A DNA stretch of 64,000 bases from Pinibacter aurantiacus (GTDB lineage Bacteria > Bacteroidota > Bacteroidia > Chitinophagales > Chitinophagaceae): positions 1 through 64,000 of the forward strand of contig NZ_JAHSPG010000009.1 in assembly GCF_019130065.1 (NCBI RefSeq), in the 5' to 3' direction. The notes beneath the pieces are model-generated. The model worked only from the letters and a program-made list of their open reading frames with translations. It ran no database searches and was not told the origin of the DNA. Both the position numbers and the translations under genes were made by a program. Shown here in pieces: positions 1-8,001 of this stretch; position 1 is the first letter of the stretch, and every line of letters starts with the position of its first letter.

Positions 1-241
1 TGCTTTTAATCGAATACAGCCCAGGCTGAGCCATGTATAGACAAAAAAGAGAGCACCACTATTGTGATGCTCTCTTTTATTATAAAGCGATTTATTAGTA
101 GTCGTTTCTTCTTCCACCGAACTTGTTCTTGTTGTATTGTGCGAACTGAATTTTATCGATCAATAGGATTACTACAGTTCAAGTGTGCGACGCAACAATG
201 TCTAACAGAAATCCCTCAGGTGACCCAATAAAAGACTTGTT
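1..241. other. Left-edge spacer with hairpin and a possible gene remnant
   Basis: No complete gene is visible here. A hairpin lies at 43-78. On the minus strand a short open stretch ends in TAA at 95-97 and reads back about 25 codons, with a basic, Asn/Arg-rich C-terminus (ending GGRRNDY), before an in-frame stop. It has no good start, so it could be the remnant of a gene end or chance. It lies downstream of the PorP/SprF gene on the same strand. Confidence 0.3.
43..78. terminator. Bidirectional hairpin terminator
   Basis: A 12-base stem (AGAGAGCACCAC pairing with GTGATGCTCTCT, one mismatch) has an A-run on its left and a T-run on its right, so it could stop transcription from either side. 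It would serve the minus-strand PorP/SprF unit and any plus-strand gene ending at the window edge. Confidence 0.6.
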
Positions 242-1261
242 TTAGAATTTAGGACAAGGAATATTTTTCTTACCGTCGCTTGCCTGTTTAATGTAAATCA
301 GTGAAATTTCGATGCCGCCACGACTTTGGCTGGCCGTTTTAAGGCTTGAAGTATTAACATCGTAGGTTGCGCCCAGTCTAAAATCAGAAAACTCAAAACC
401 TACGTACGGTATAATGGCATCTTTAAAACGATACCAGCTTCCAATATAAAAGTTTGTAGGATGCTCTTCATCGCCTGTTGCATTTATAGCAACCGCACCA
501 CCAATAACAGTTTCATAAGCACCACTTTGGCGACTGTGTAAACCACTGACGTGGAGAACCGCATTATCTGCAATGGGAAAATAGCCGCCGGCATGAAATG
601 TTACTCTTGGGTCTAGAACGTAATATCCGTTTGTGAAAGATTCTTTAGGTCTGTTAATGTGATAAACCGAAAATCCCGCGTAAAAGTTATTGTAGCCTGT
701 TGTTGAGCCGCTATAAAGGAAACCCGCGTTGAAGTCGAAGTAGTTTACATTAAGCTTTGTGTTTGCAAAGGATTCGCCGCTCGGATTTGACCAGTTTCCA
801 TCAAGGTCTAACTGGTTTTCAAAATGGAGCCTTGTTGCGTCCAGGCGTTTGTTAGAATATGCGCCCTGGAAGCCGATCCCTATTTGGTGCAAGCCGTCTT
901 CGTCCAGGCCTTTGTGATAGGAGGTGGAGATTGCAAGAAAGTTGCTATTCAAAATACCATCTGCGGTTCTATCGGTCATGGCCATTAAACCTACTCCCCA
1001 GGTATCGGTGTAAGGAAGTTTTCCGGAAAGAACGGGGGCGTCAACAGAAACAGTTGAAGTAATAAATGCCTTACTGATTGCAGGCCATTGATTCCGGTAG
1101 TTACCGGCCACCCGAACAACTCCATCAAATTTTCCCGTAAGCGCAGGATTTAATGTAAGTGGGGAAGCAAAGAATTGAGAAAAATGGGGATCCTGGCCAA
1201 ATGACTTTGTGGCCAAAAACAGTCCCATTGCACAAAAGCAGAGAATTTTTTTCATCAGCAC
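242..1261 (-). CDS. PorP/SprF family type IX secretion outer-membrane protein
   Basis: A 339-residue protein with an N-terminal signal peptide (hydrophobic residues about 5-20, cleavage near SFG/Q). It then has the family signature DPHFSQFFASPLTLNPALTGKF and alternating beta-strand segments to the C-terminus, as in PorP/SprF outer-membrane barrels of Bacteroidota. Family members are linked to type IX secretion and gliding, either as core PorP or as partners of individual cargo proteins with gliding-motility C-terminal domains. No other T9SS gene is nearby, so this is more likely a dispersed paralogue than the core porP. An alternative start is Met3. It lies downstream of upp on the same strand, 98 bases apart. 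Length is normal for the family. Confidence 0.88.
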   Translation of the reverse strand: MLMKKILCFCAMGLFLATKSFGQDPHFSQFFASPLTLNPALTGKFDGVVRVAGNYRNQWPAISKAFITSTVSVDAPVLSGKLPYTDTWGVGLMAMTDRTADGILNSNFLAISTSYHKGLDEDGLHQIGIGFQGAYSNKRLDATRLHFENQLDLDGNWSNPSGESFANTKLNVNYFDFNAGFLYSGSTTGYNNFYAGFSVYHINRPKESFTNGYYVLDPRVTFHAGGYFPIADNAVLHVSGLHSRQSGAYETVIGGAVAINATGDEEHPTNFYIGSWYRFKDAIIPYVGFEFSDFRLGATYDVNTSSLKTASQSRGGIEISLIYIKQASDGKKNIPCPKF

Positions 1262-1359
1262 AATTAAAATTTAGGGAGCATTACTAAAATCGGGGAATCT
1301 CAGTAAAATTTTGGATTAATCTTTTTGCGATCTGCACGGTAAGTTAGAAAAAAAATGGC

Positions 1360-2010
1360 TTACATCTGCACTTTATTTCCAAAAGCCAAATCACCCGCAT
1401 CGCCCAGACCGGGAACGATATATCCCTTGGCAGTTAACTCGTCGTCAATGGCTCCGCACCAGATCTTAGCCTTGGGTTCACTGCGGAGAACATACTCAAT
1501 TCCAACGGTGCACGCAATGGCACAAACAACGTGAATTTCTGCCGGGTGTCCTTCGTCTCTTAAGTACTGAATTGTCTTTACCAATGAAGCGCCGGTCGCG
1601 AGCATTGGGTCAGAAATAATCACTGTTCTGTCTTCGAGTTCAGGACATGAAACGTACTCGAGGCTTATTTCGAATGAGCCGTCTTTATGGTGTTTGCGAT
1701 AAGCTGAAATAAAAGCATTGTCTGCCCTGTCAAAATAGTTAAGCAAGCCCTGATGCAAAGGAAGTCCTGCTCTTAAAATGGTTGCTAAAACGGGTTGCTT
1801 GCTGAGAAGATTGCAAACTGATGTTCCAAGCGGCGTTTGAATGTCAGTAGGCGTATAAGCGAGCGTTTTGCTTATTTCTATGGCTGCCACTTCGCCAATC
1901 CTTTCGAGGTTGCGGCGGAATCTCATTCTGTCATTTTGGATATCGACGTTGCGTAACTCGGAAACCCAATCACTTAATAACGAATATTGTTTACTTAGGT
2001 TGACAACCAT
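1360..2010 (-). CDS. upp: Uracil phosphoribosyltransferase
   Basis: Converts uracil and PRPP to UMP in pyrimidine salvage, in the cytoplasm. The PRPP-binding loop DPMLATGAS is at residues 134-142 and the uracil-binding segment GLGDAGDLAFG at 201-211, close to the C-terminus as in other UPRTases. Its 216 residues match the usual length of about 210. It is transcribed away from anmK, with which it shares a 106-base divergent spacer. There is no uracil permease beside it. An adenine deaminase 6 kb away is a second salvage enzyme, though not part of the same operon. Confidence 0.96.
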   Translation of the reverse strand: MVVNLSKQYSLLSDWVSELRNVDIQNDRMRFRRNLERIGEVAAIEISKTLAYTPTDIQTPLGTSVCNLLSKQPVLATILRAGLPLHQGLLNYFDRADNAFISAYRKHHKDGSFEISLEYVSCPELEDRTVIISDPMLATGASLVKTIQYLRDEGHPAEIHVVCAIACTVGIEYVLRSEPKAKIWCGAIDDELTAKGYIVPGLGDAGDLAFGNKVQM

Positions 2011-2116
2011 TTAATTTTGACTTTTGAATGATTAAATTTCAACTTTGCATCTCAAAACTATAATCTTTCGAGAGAAATTATAGAGATTTCCATCAACAAT
2101 GTAAATATTAATAAAA

Positions 2117-3217
2117 ATGGTTTATAAAGCAATCGGAATAATGAGCGGCAGTTCGCTGGACGGATTGGATATTGCGTATGTGCACATACAGGAAACAGGT
2201 GGTAAGTGGAGCTATGAAATTCAAAATGCTGCGATTTACAGTTATACTTCAGAATGGAGCAATGCGCTAAAGAACGCCGGAAAGCTTTCTGCGCTTGATT
2301 TACAGATATTTCATACAAAGTATGGGAGATTTATCGGAGAGCAAATTAACCAGTTTATTGATGATTTTAATTTGCACCATAAGGTCGATCTGATTGCTTC
2401 TCACGGTCACACTGTTTTTCACGCGCCGCAAAGTATGATGACCTTCCAGGTTGGGGACGGAGCTTCTATTGCAGCGGTTACGGAGCTTCCCGTAGTAAGC
2501 GATCTCCGGTCACTTGATGTTGCGCTGGGCGGCCAGGGAGCTCCTATTGTGCCGATTGGCGAAAAACTTTTATTGAGCGGGTATAATTTCTTTTTAAATC
2601 TTGGGGGCATTGCAAATATTTCATTCAATAACCCCGAGAAATATATTGCGTTTGATGTATGTCCTGCAAATGCGGTGTTGAATGCGTTCGCAAAGAAAGA
2701 TGGGAAAGCTTATGATGAAGGCGGCGCTTTGGCGGCAAAAGGAAATGTGAATGAAAGGATTTTGAATGAGTTGTCTGGTTTGGAATATTACAGTTTGCCA
2801 TATCCTAAATCTCTGTCGAATGATTTTGGGAAAGACGTTATTTATCCGCTGATAAACAATCATGGTTTATCTACGGAAGATGCACTGGCAACGGCAGTTG
2901 AGCACATTGCTTTGCAAACCAAAAAAGCGGCTCAACAAATCATCAAAGATTTTTCGCTGGCAGGAGATCAATATAAATTGTTGGTTTCTGGAGGTGGTGC
3001 TTTGAATGATTTCCTTGTAAGCAGATTACGTGAACAATTGGGCGAATGGAATATTGTTGTAGAAATGCCAGATAGAACTTTGGTTGAATTTAAAGAGGCT
3101 ATCATTATGGCTTTGATTGGCGTATTGCGTTGGCGCGAAGATTACAATGTGCTTGCAAGTGTTACAGGCGCAAAGCGCAACAGCGTTGGAGGTGCATTGT
3201 GGCTGGGTGCTTCGTAG
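2117..3217 (+). CDS. anmK: Anhydro-N-acetylmuramic acid kinase
   Basis: Cleaves the 1,6-anhydro ring of anhydroMurNAc, a product of murein turnover, and phosphorylates it to MurNAc-6-phosphate. The ATP-binding start GIMSGSSLDGLD is at residues 7-18. SHGHTVFH is near 95-102, DLRSLDVALGGQGAP near 129-143 and LNLGGIANISF near 160-170, all typical of AnmK. The 366 residues are a normal length. No MurQ etherase gene sits beside it. The AmgK-like and MurU-like genes at 28962-31210 suggest that the recycled sugar goes to UDP-MurNAc instead; this is an inference. Confidence 0.95.
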   Translation: MVYKAIGIMSGSSLDGLDIAYVHIQETGGKWSYEIQNAAIYSYTSEWSNALKNAGKLSALDLQIFHTKYGRFIGEQINQFIDDFNLHHKVDLIASHGHTVFHAPQSMMTFQVGDGASIAAVTELPVVSDLRSLDVALGGQGAPIVPIGEKLLLSGYNFFLNLGGIANISFNNPEKYIAFDVCPANAVLNAFAKKDGKAYDEGGALAAKGNVNERILNELSGLEYYSLPYPKSLSNDFGKDVIYPLINNHGLSTEDALATAVEHIALQTKKAAQQIIKDFSLAGDQYKLLVSGGGALNDFLVSRLREQLGEWNIVVEMPDRTLVEFKEAIIMALIGVLRWREDYNVLASVTGAKRNSVGGALWLGAS

Positions 3218-3262
3218 TATTGAGGAGACATTATTATCTGATCAAATAAATTTTTTTGTCAC

Positions 3263-4060
3263 ATGAGGAAAACAATCTTCGCGTGTTGTATACTGTTAGT
3301 ATTTGCATTTGGAAGCACGAATTCGAATAGTGTGATACATCTTATCAGTAAGAAGCAGTATGAGAAAATGTTTGCTCATCACAACGCTATATTTACCTAT
3401 GAGGCTTTCGTTCAAGCGTGTAAAGCTTTTCCAGCTTTCTGCGGTGAAGGCGATGACAAAACGAAAAAGCGGGAACTGGCTGCTTTTTTTGCAAATGCAT
3501 CGCAAGAGACGACGGGTGGCTGGAAGGATGCGCCCGGTGGCAGAGAGGTTTGGGGCCTGGTGTATACAGAAGAGCAATCCTGTAAAGACGGGCATTGCAC
3601 TCAATACAATATTTCAGGTACCAGTGATTATAAACCGGTGCCAGGCAAGTCTTATCATGGTCGCGGGCCTTTGCAAATTTCATACACCTACAACTACGGA
3701 CTCGCTGGCGATGAACTTAAACTTCCATTACTTGATAAGCCTGAATTAGCGAGCACCAATGGTGTCATCTCTTTTAAAACAGCGATTTGGTTTTGGATGA
3801 AAGCCCAGGGAGCCAAACCTTCATGCCATGATGTAATGACGGGTAAATGGCAGCCCAATGACAAGGACAAGGAACTACACCGCGAACCTGGCTTCGGCAT
3901 GACCATAAATATTATCAATGGAGGCGTTGAATGCAGTTCTACTGATCCTGCGATTGTTGACAATAAACAGAACAGGATCGACTGCTATAAATACTACGCC
4001 AAAGTTTTGGGCACTACGGTGGATGAGCATTGTGATTGCAAAGGGATGGGAACTTACTAG
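3263..4060 (+). CDS. Secreted glycoside hydrolase family 19 (chitinase-like)
   Basis: A signal peptide covers about residues 1-23. The mature part is a GH19 catalytic domain. Glu82 in QETTGGW is the expected general acid, and Glu103/Glu104 in WGLVYTEEQSC correspond to the second catalytic glutamate. The substrate-cleft segment GKSYHGRGPLQISYTYNYG and Cys residues that could form disulfides follow. GH19 enzymes hydrolyse beta-1,4-linked GlcNAc in chitin, and some act on peptidoglycan. There is no carbohydrate-binding module. The QET variant replaces the more common HET. It lies 45 bases after anmK on the same strand, so joint transcription is possible. The protein is probably exported to periplasm or medium. 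Confidence 0.88.
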   Translation: MRKTIFACCILLVFAFGSTNSNSVIHLISKKQYEKMFAHHNAIFTYEAFVQACKAFPAFCGEGDDKTKKRELAAFFANASQETTGGWKDAPGGREVWGLVYTEEQSCKDGHCTQYNISGTSDYKPVPGKSYHGRGPLQISYTYNYGLAGDELKLPLLDKPELASTNGVISFKTAIWFWMKAQGAKPSCHDVMTGKWQPNDKDKELHREPGFGMTINIINGGVECSSTDPAIVDNKQNRIDCYKYYAKVLGTTVDEHCDCKGMGTY

Positions 4061-4162
4061 GAATTAGAAATTAGGAATTAGGAGTTAGGAATTGGGTTGA
4101 AACTACTGTATTCGTCGCGAGACGCCTAGGTTCTAACTCCTAATTTCTAATTCCTAACTCCT
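4059..4162. repeat. Heptamer-word inverted repeat (AGGAATT type)
   Basis: The left arm (4059-4094) is about five tandem copies of a 7-base word, AGGAATT with variants AGAAATT and AGGAGTT. The right arm (4129-4162) is its reverse complement. A 34-base unrelated spacer lies between. It sits between convergent genes and overlaps the stop codon of the GH19 gene. Confidence 0.85.
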
Positions 4163-4163
4163 G

Positions 4164-4913
4164 TTACAGTCCAAGCACAGACTTCAACTTGGGGTAACCT
4201 GTTTTACTTACAGATACTTTTGAACCGTCGCGTAAAGTAGCTATGTAGCTATCTTTTTCATAAACATCGAGTTTGCTTATTTCGTTGATGTTTACGATAA
4301 AGGAGCGATGTACACGCACAAACACTTGTGGATTCAGGGTTTTTTCAAAAAATGACATCGTTTTGTTTTTCAAAAAAGCGCCTTCTTTGGTAACAATTTT
4401 TACGTAATCATCTGCAGCTTCGAGATAATTGATTGTATCAACAGGAATGATCTTGATCTTACCGCTGTTCTTTACCACCACTCTGTTGTTTTGAGAGGGC
4501 GATTCTGCTGCGCTTTCGAGCAATGCCTGCGTGTTTGCCGCACTGCTTTTTTTTGCACCATTGTTATTGGCGGATAAAAATTTTTGAACGGCTTTATCAA
4601 AACGCTCTTTGCTATAAGGCTTCAACAAATAATCTATTGCGTGGCTTTCAAATGCTTTGATTGCATATTCGTCAAATGCTGTGGTGAAGATTACAGCAGG
4701 TGGTTCTTCTATCAGCTCAAGCATTTCAAAGCCATTTATTTTCGGCATTTGAATGTCGAGGAAAATCAAGTCTGGCTTGTGTTGCATAATGGCTTTCACG
4801 CCTTCAAAACCATCGTTGCATTCCTGTGCGATTTCTATATCTGGGTATGTTTGAAGATATTCTTTAACTATCATAATAGCCAAAGGTTCGTCGTCTATAA
4901 TAACTGCTTTCAT
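4164..4913 (-). CDS. LytTR-family response regulator
   Basis: A 249-residue response regulator. The receiver domain spans residues 1-120, with the acidic pair IDDEP near the N-terminus, phospho-acceptor Asp53 in LIFLDIQMP, and the conserved Lys in YLLKPY. A LytTR DNA-binding domain covers about 145-245 (YLEAADDYVKI, FVRVHRSFIVNI). It is 35 bases downstream of the histidine kinase gene on the same strand, so the two form a cognate pair. Because a LiaF-like protein lies in the same cluster, envelope stress is a plausible input; this is inferred from context. Confidence 0.94.
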   Translation of the reverse strand: MKAVIIDDEPLAIMIVKEYLQTYPDIEIAQECNDGFEGVKAIMQHKPDLIFLDIQMPKINGFEMLELIEEPPAVIFTTAFDEYAIKAFESHAIDYLLKPYSKERFDKAVQKFLSANNNGAKKSSAANTQALLESAAESPSQNNRVVVKNSGKIKIIPVDTINYLEAADDYVKIVTKEGAFLKNKTMSFFEKTLNPQVFVRVHRSFIVNINEISKLDVYEKDSYIATLRDGSKVSVSKTGYPKLKSVLGL

Positions 4914-4948
4914 CTGTGCTTTTTTATTTCAACTCAAAAATTGTTAGC

Positions 4949-6019
4949 TCAAACCACCGGTTCAAGTTCTTGCATTTTGGGTTGTGGTATTTTAATGGTG
5001 GTTATAAATTGGTGGTCTGTTGCGTTTGTTGTGAGCAGATCATTAGCTGAAAATAACAGAAACAATCTTCTTTGCACGGAGCTTAAACCAAAGCCTGTAC
5101 CCCTTTTGGGATAAGCAGTTTCAGGATCGAATGGATTTTGCACACAAACGTTAAGGTAACCATTTTCATCTTTGTTGGCTGTGATGCTGATGGTCACTTC
5201 ACCCATGGTGTCGTACAGGCCAAACTTAATGGCATTCTCAACAATAGGTTGCAGAACCATGGGCGGAAGTTGAAGTTTGCCGGTGTTTTCGTCGCATGTT
5301 ACAACAGTATTGAGACGATACCCGAAGCGCACTTTCTCAATATCAAGATACAGTTGCAGGTAATCCAGTTCTTCTGAAAGCGTTGTCCATTGCTGGTCTT
5401 CTTTTTTTATACTGCCTCGCAAAAAATCGGATAGTTGCTCAATCATTGTGCGCGCTTGCTGAGGTTTAATGCCAATGAGCGCGTTGATCGAGTTAAGACT
5501 GTTGAACAAAAAATGCGGTTGTAGTTGTTGTCTGAGCTTGAAAAGTTCTGCATCTTTTGCTAGTTTTTCTATTTCATTTTTGCGATCATCTCTTAGCTTT
5601 TGCTCTTTCAATGTGTTTAAGAGAATTGTTAGTAAAGACTGCCAGCCCAACATGATCGCAATCACCCCCATTCTAACCGGAACAGAGGACTGAAAAAACT
5701 CTCTGAAGCTTGCATCGTTTCTAAAAATGGCCAACAGTATCAGGTAGTCAATTAAAACCAATATGCCGGTAAGTGCTGCGCAAAAAACGATGAGGTACCA
5801 AAGTTTTTCTTTCTGCGGCAAATAATATTGAAAGGTGTTGTTTACGATCATGAAACCGCCTACAAGCAACGTGTTGGTGATACAACTGTCTAAAATTCCA
5901 ATCTTTAGCGCAAAGCCCATTTTCTGTATGATGATCGCATGCAGGATTCCCCAAATGCACCAACATACTGCAAGAATGCTGTGGAGAACTATGCGCGGAG
6001 ATTTTGGTACTGTTGCCAA
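4949..6019 (-). CDS. LytS-type sensor histidine kinase
   Basis: A 356-residue membrane kinase. Four hydrophobic segments fill residues 10-135. A coiled region and the His_kinase motif QPHFLFNSLNS follow, with the phospho-acceptor His169. The HATPase domain has VLQPIVENAIKFG (N-box) and GTGFGLSSVQRRL (G-box) near the C-terminus. This is the common Bacteroidota partner of LytTR regulators. It has no separate periplasmic sensor domain, so it probably senses within the membrane or through a partner protein. It starts 12 bases after the DUF4288 gene ends, which suggests a single transcript with that gene and the regulator. Confidence 0.94.
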   Translation of the reverse strand: MATVPKSPRIVLHSILAVCWCIWGILHAIIIQKMGFALKIGILDSCITNTLLVGGFMIVNNTFQYYLPQKEKLWYLIVFCAALTGILVLIDYLILLAIFRNDASFREFFQSSVPVRMGVIAIMLGWQSLLTILLNTLKEQKLRDDRKNEIEKLAKDAELFKLRQQLQPHFLFNSLNSINALIGIKPQQARTMIEQLSDFLRGSIKKEDQQWTTLSEELDYLQLYLDIEKVRFGYRLNTVVTCDENTGKLQLPPMVLQPIVENAIKFGLYDTMGEVTISITANKDENGYLNVCVQNPFDPETAYPKRGTGFGLSSVQRRLFLLFSANDLLTTNATDHQFITTIKIPQPKMQELEPVV

Positions 6020-6031
6020 GGTGTTGTGTGT

Positions 6032-6391
6032 TTAAACTGCTGGAATTGCACTTTTTTCAAGGGAGCCTGTTAGTTTGCCTGCTTTATCTTTTATCATTTT
6101 CAGGTAGCCCGATTCATCGCTGTATTCCTGTATTTGGGAAAATACTTCTGCGCCATCTGCAAGTTCTACAATTGGCTGCAAAGTGCAGACATCAATGAAT
6201 TTCCATTGTACAATTTGCTGGTCATCGTTAAAAAAAGTTTCTGATTCTTTATTTCCGATATTTCTGGCTTTATCAAGTGCCTGCGCCGGATTGACAGCTT
6301 TGATCAAGCGAAGTTGTTCGTCAAATTGTGGAGTATGATTGCCATCTCCACATATAATCTGGTACACCAGTTTTGTAAGATACCAATTCAT
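6032..6391 (-). CDS. DUF4288-like small protein
   Basis: A 119-residue soluble protein with no signal peptide or membrane segment. The opening MNWYLTKLVYQIICGDGNHT, then QFDEQLRLIKAVNPAQALDKARNIG, resembles the DUF4288 family, whose function is unknown. It lies 12 bases upstream of the histidine kinase gene and is probably co-transcribed with it. It is separated from the LiaF-like gene upstream by a 147-base spacer that holds a heptamer-word hairpin. A role in the signalling cluster is only inferred from position. Confidence 0.75.
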   Translation of the reverse strand: MNWYLTKLVYQIICGDGNHTPQFDEQLRLIKAVNPAQALDKARNIGNKESETFFNDDQQIVQWKFIDVCTLQPIVELADGAEVFSQIQEYSDESGYLKMIKDKAGKLTGSLEKSAIPAV

Positions 6392-6395
6392 ATAA

Positions 6396-6538
6396 TTGAA
6401 AGTTGAAAATTGAAAATTGAAAATGGAGAGAACCGAAAGTTGAAAATTGTTCCTTAAAAATTGATAGTGTTCGAAACCTCTTTAGCGTAATCGAATTACA
6501 GCATCATTTTCAATTTTCAACTTTCAATTCTCCATTAA
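6396..6538. repeat. Heptamer-word inverted repeat (GAAAATT type)
   Basis: The left arm (6396-6430) is tandem GAAAGTT/GAAAATT words and the right arm (6505-6538) is the reverse complement. They are separated by about 75 bases that also contain one more word copy. It lies between two minus-strand genes, so it is not only a convergent-gene terminator. Confidence 0.8.
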
Positions 6539-7294
6539 TTAAAAGCTCGTGATTTCGATTCCGCCGAAGACTGCGTTTGCTTCGAGCAACAATATTTTAT
6601 CAGAGGCGACCAGGTTTTCCGGACGTTTGTCCTCTACGCCGCCAAACACACTATTGTTCTCCAGTTTGATTTGCCAGTGCGGTGGAACCAATAATCTAAC
6701 GCTGCCAAACACGGCGCTAACATCCATTCTCGCAACCGTTTCTATTTCGGCTTTCAAAAGATTTATCTCAGAGCTGCCAAACACAGCGTTCACATCCCCA
6801 CCCAGAAAGTTTTTAGAGATAACACTCTTTCTTGTGCTGGCAAATACTGCGTTTTCATCAATCATGTCTCCATTTACTGGAACTGCCGGTGTGCTATAAT
6901 CGAACTTCTTATGTTCTTTCCAGTAGCGGTTGATGTCGGTTTGTCTTCTTTTGTCTTTGAAGATGAAGAAAAGACCAAAACATATGATTCCGATCGGCCA
7001 GGTGTAGCGATACAAATTCATTTCGGGAAAAAAGTCGCTGACAAGAAAAAAGAGTCCCACTAGAATTGGCATCAGCCATCCTATGCCGTTAAAACGATGC
7101 TTAATTCCTATGAGAATACCTACCGCTATTGGTATCATTTGCCATGACAATAACCATGACGGAACAAAAGCGCCCATTTCCCTAGCGATTAATAAACCAC
7201 CGACTCCGAGCAGGATAATGCCTACAAACACTCTTGGCGTTCTAACTTTTTCGCGGTAATATTTTTCGTTGTCCATTGTGTAAATTTTATTCAA
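6539..7294 (-). CDS. LiaF-like membrane protein (DUF5668 plus LiaF C-terminal domain)
   Basis: A 251-residue protein. The N-terminal half has about four hydrophobic segments (residues 20-110), DUF5668-like. The C-terminal half is a short beta-solenoid with repeated NAVFGG-type turns (ENAVFAST, VNAVFGSSEI, VSAVFGSV, NSVFGGVED, ANAVFGGIEI), as in the LiaF C-terminal 'cell wall-active antibiotics response' domain. LiaF inhibits the LiaRS system in Firmicutes. In Bacteroidota such proteins often sit with LytS/LytTR pairs, as here. A first in-frame Met lies at the listed start and a second one five residues later (MDNEKYY) may be the true start. Confidence 0.85.
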   Translation of the reverse strand: MNKIYTMDNEKYYREKVRTPRVFVGIILLGVGGLLIAREMGAFVPSWLLSWQMIPIAVGILIGIKHRFNGIGWLMPILVGLFFLVSDFFPEMNLYRYTWPIGIICFGLFFIFKDKRRQTDINRYWKEHKKFDYSTPAVPVNGDMIDENAVFASTRKSVISKNFLGGDVNAVFGSSEINLLKAEIETVARMDVSAVFGSVRLLVPPHWQIKLENNSVFGGVEDKRPENLVASDKILLLEANAVFGGIEITSF

Positions 7295-7485
7295 AACTAT
7301 ATCGTGAAAGATAGGTTAACAATTGCATTTAGGCAATTACAGTCAAAACCTCGGTAAGCGACATGAAATTGGCGGTAAAATTTTGCAGATGTCAACAATA
7401 GGCTTCACATTATAATAATGCGGCGATGAAAACCTATCCGGCTTATGATTGTTTTTAGTTGTACTTAACGACAAAATTTTACGTC

Positions 7486-7881
7486 ATGGAAAAACTATCA
7501 GCTAATACCAATGCGTTGAATTGGTTTGAAATTCCGGTTACCGATACTGCGAGGGCAAAAAAGTTTTATGAAACCATTTTCGACATCAAGATGGAAACAA
7601 ATGAAATGATGGGAATGGAGATGACTTCATTTCCTTTCACCATGGAGCCCACTGGTAAAGTTTCGGGTGCTTTGGTAAAGGGGCCCATGCACAAACCATC
7701 GATGGATGGTGCGGTAATTTATTTAAATGCCAATCCCGCCATTCAAACGGTGGTTGATAAAATTGAGGCCGCGGGCGGAAAGGTCATTATGCCAAAGACA
7801 TTGATCAACGAAGACATTGGTTACATGGCATTTTTTGTGGACACAGAGGGCAATAGAATGGGATTGCACGCAGGTTCGTAA
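7486..7881 (+). CDS. VOC (glyoxalase/bleomycin-resistance) family protein
   Basis: A 131-residue single VOC domain. WFEIPVTDTARAKKFYETIFDIKM at the N-terminus and DTEGNRMGLHAGS at the C-terminus are typical of this fold, which binds a metal ion and handles small ligands. The start is the ATG at 7486; an upstream in-frame TTG would add nine residues unlike the family. A single gene, followed directly by a hairpin terminator. The substrate cannot be read from the sequence. Confidence 0.88.
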   Translation: MEKLSANTNALNWFEIPVTDTARAKKFYETIFDIKMETNEMMGMEMTSFPFTMEPTGKVSGALVKGPMHKPSMDGAVIYLNANPAIQTVVDKIEAAGGKVIMPKTLINEDIGYMAFFVDTEGNRMGLHAGS

Positions 7882-7885
7882 AATT

Positions 7886-8001
7886 CCGTAGAGACGCATG
7901 AAAATGCGTCTCTTTTAACAACGACGTGTTGCACTACAGCAGACGTTCCTGCGGTGCGACACGCCGCATGGCAGGAGACGCATTTTCATGCGTCTCTACG
8001 G
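7886..8001. repeat. Perfect 27-base inverted repeat between convergent genes
   Basis: 7886-7912 and 7975-8001 are exact reverse complements. Each arm is itself a 9-base-pair hairpin (GAGACGCAT with ATGCGTCTC), so two small hairpins and one long hairpin are alternative folds. The right arm covers the last codons of the adenine deaminase gene. Confidence 0.88.
7891..7916 (+). terminator. Hairpin terminator after the VOC gene
   Basis: GAGACGCAT and ATGCGTCTC form a perfect 9-base-pair stem with a 4-base loop, followed by TTTT, 10 bases after the stop codon. Confidence 0.75.

Noticed and set aside
2058-2318. 86-codon minus-strand frame overlapping the start of anmK
   Set aside because: It lies opposite a well-supported gene and its product looks random.
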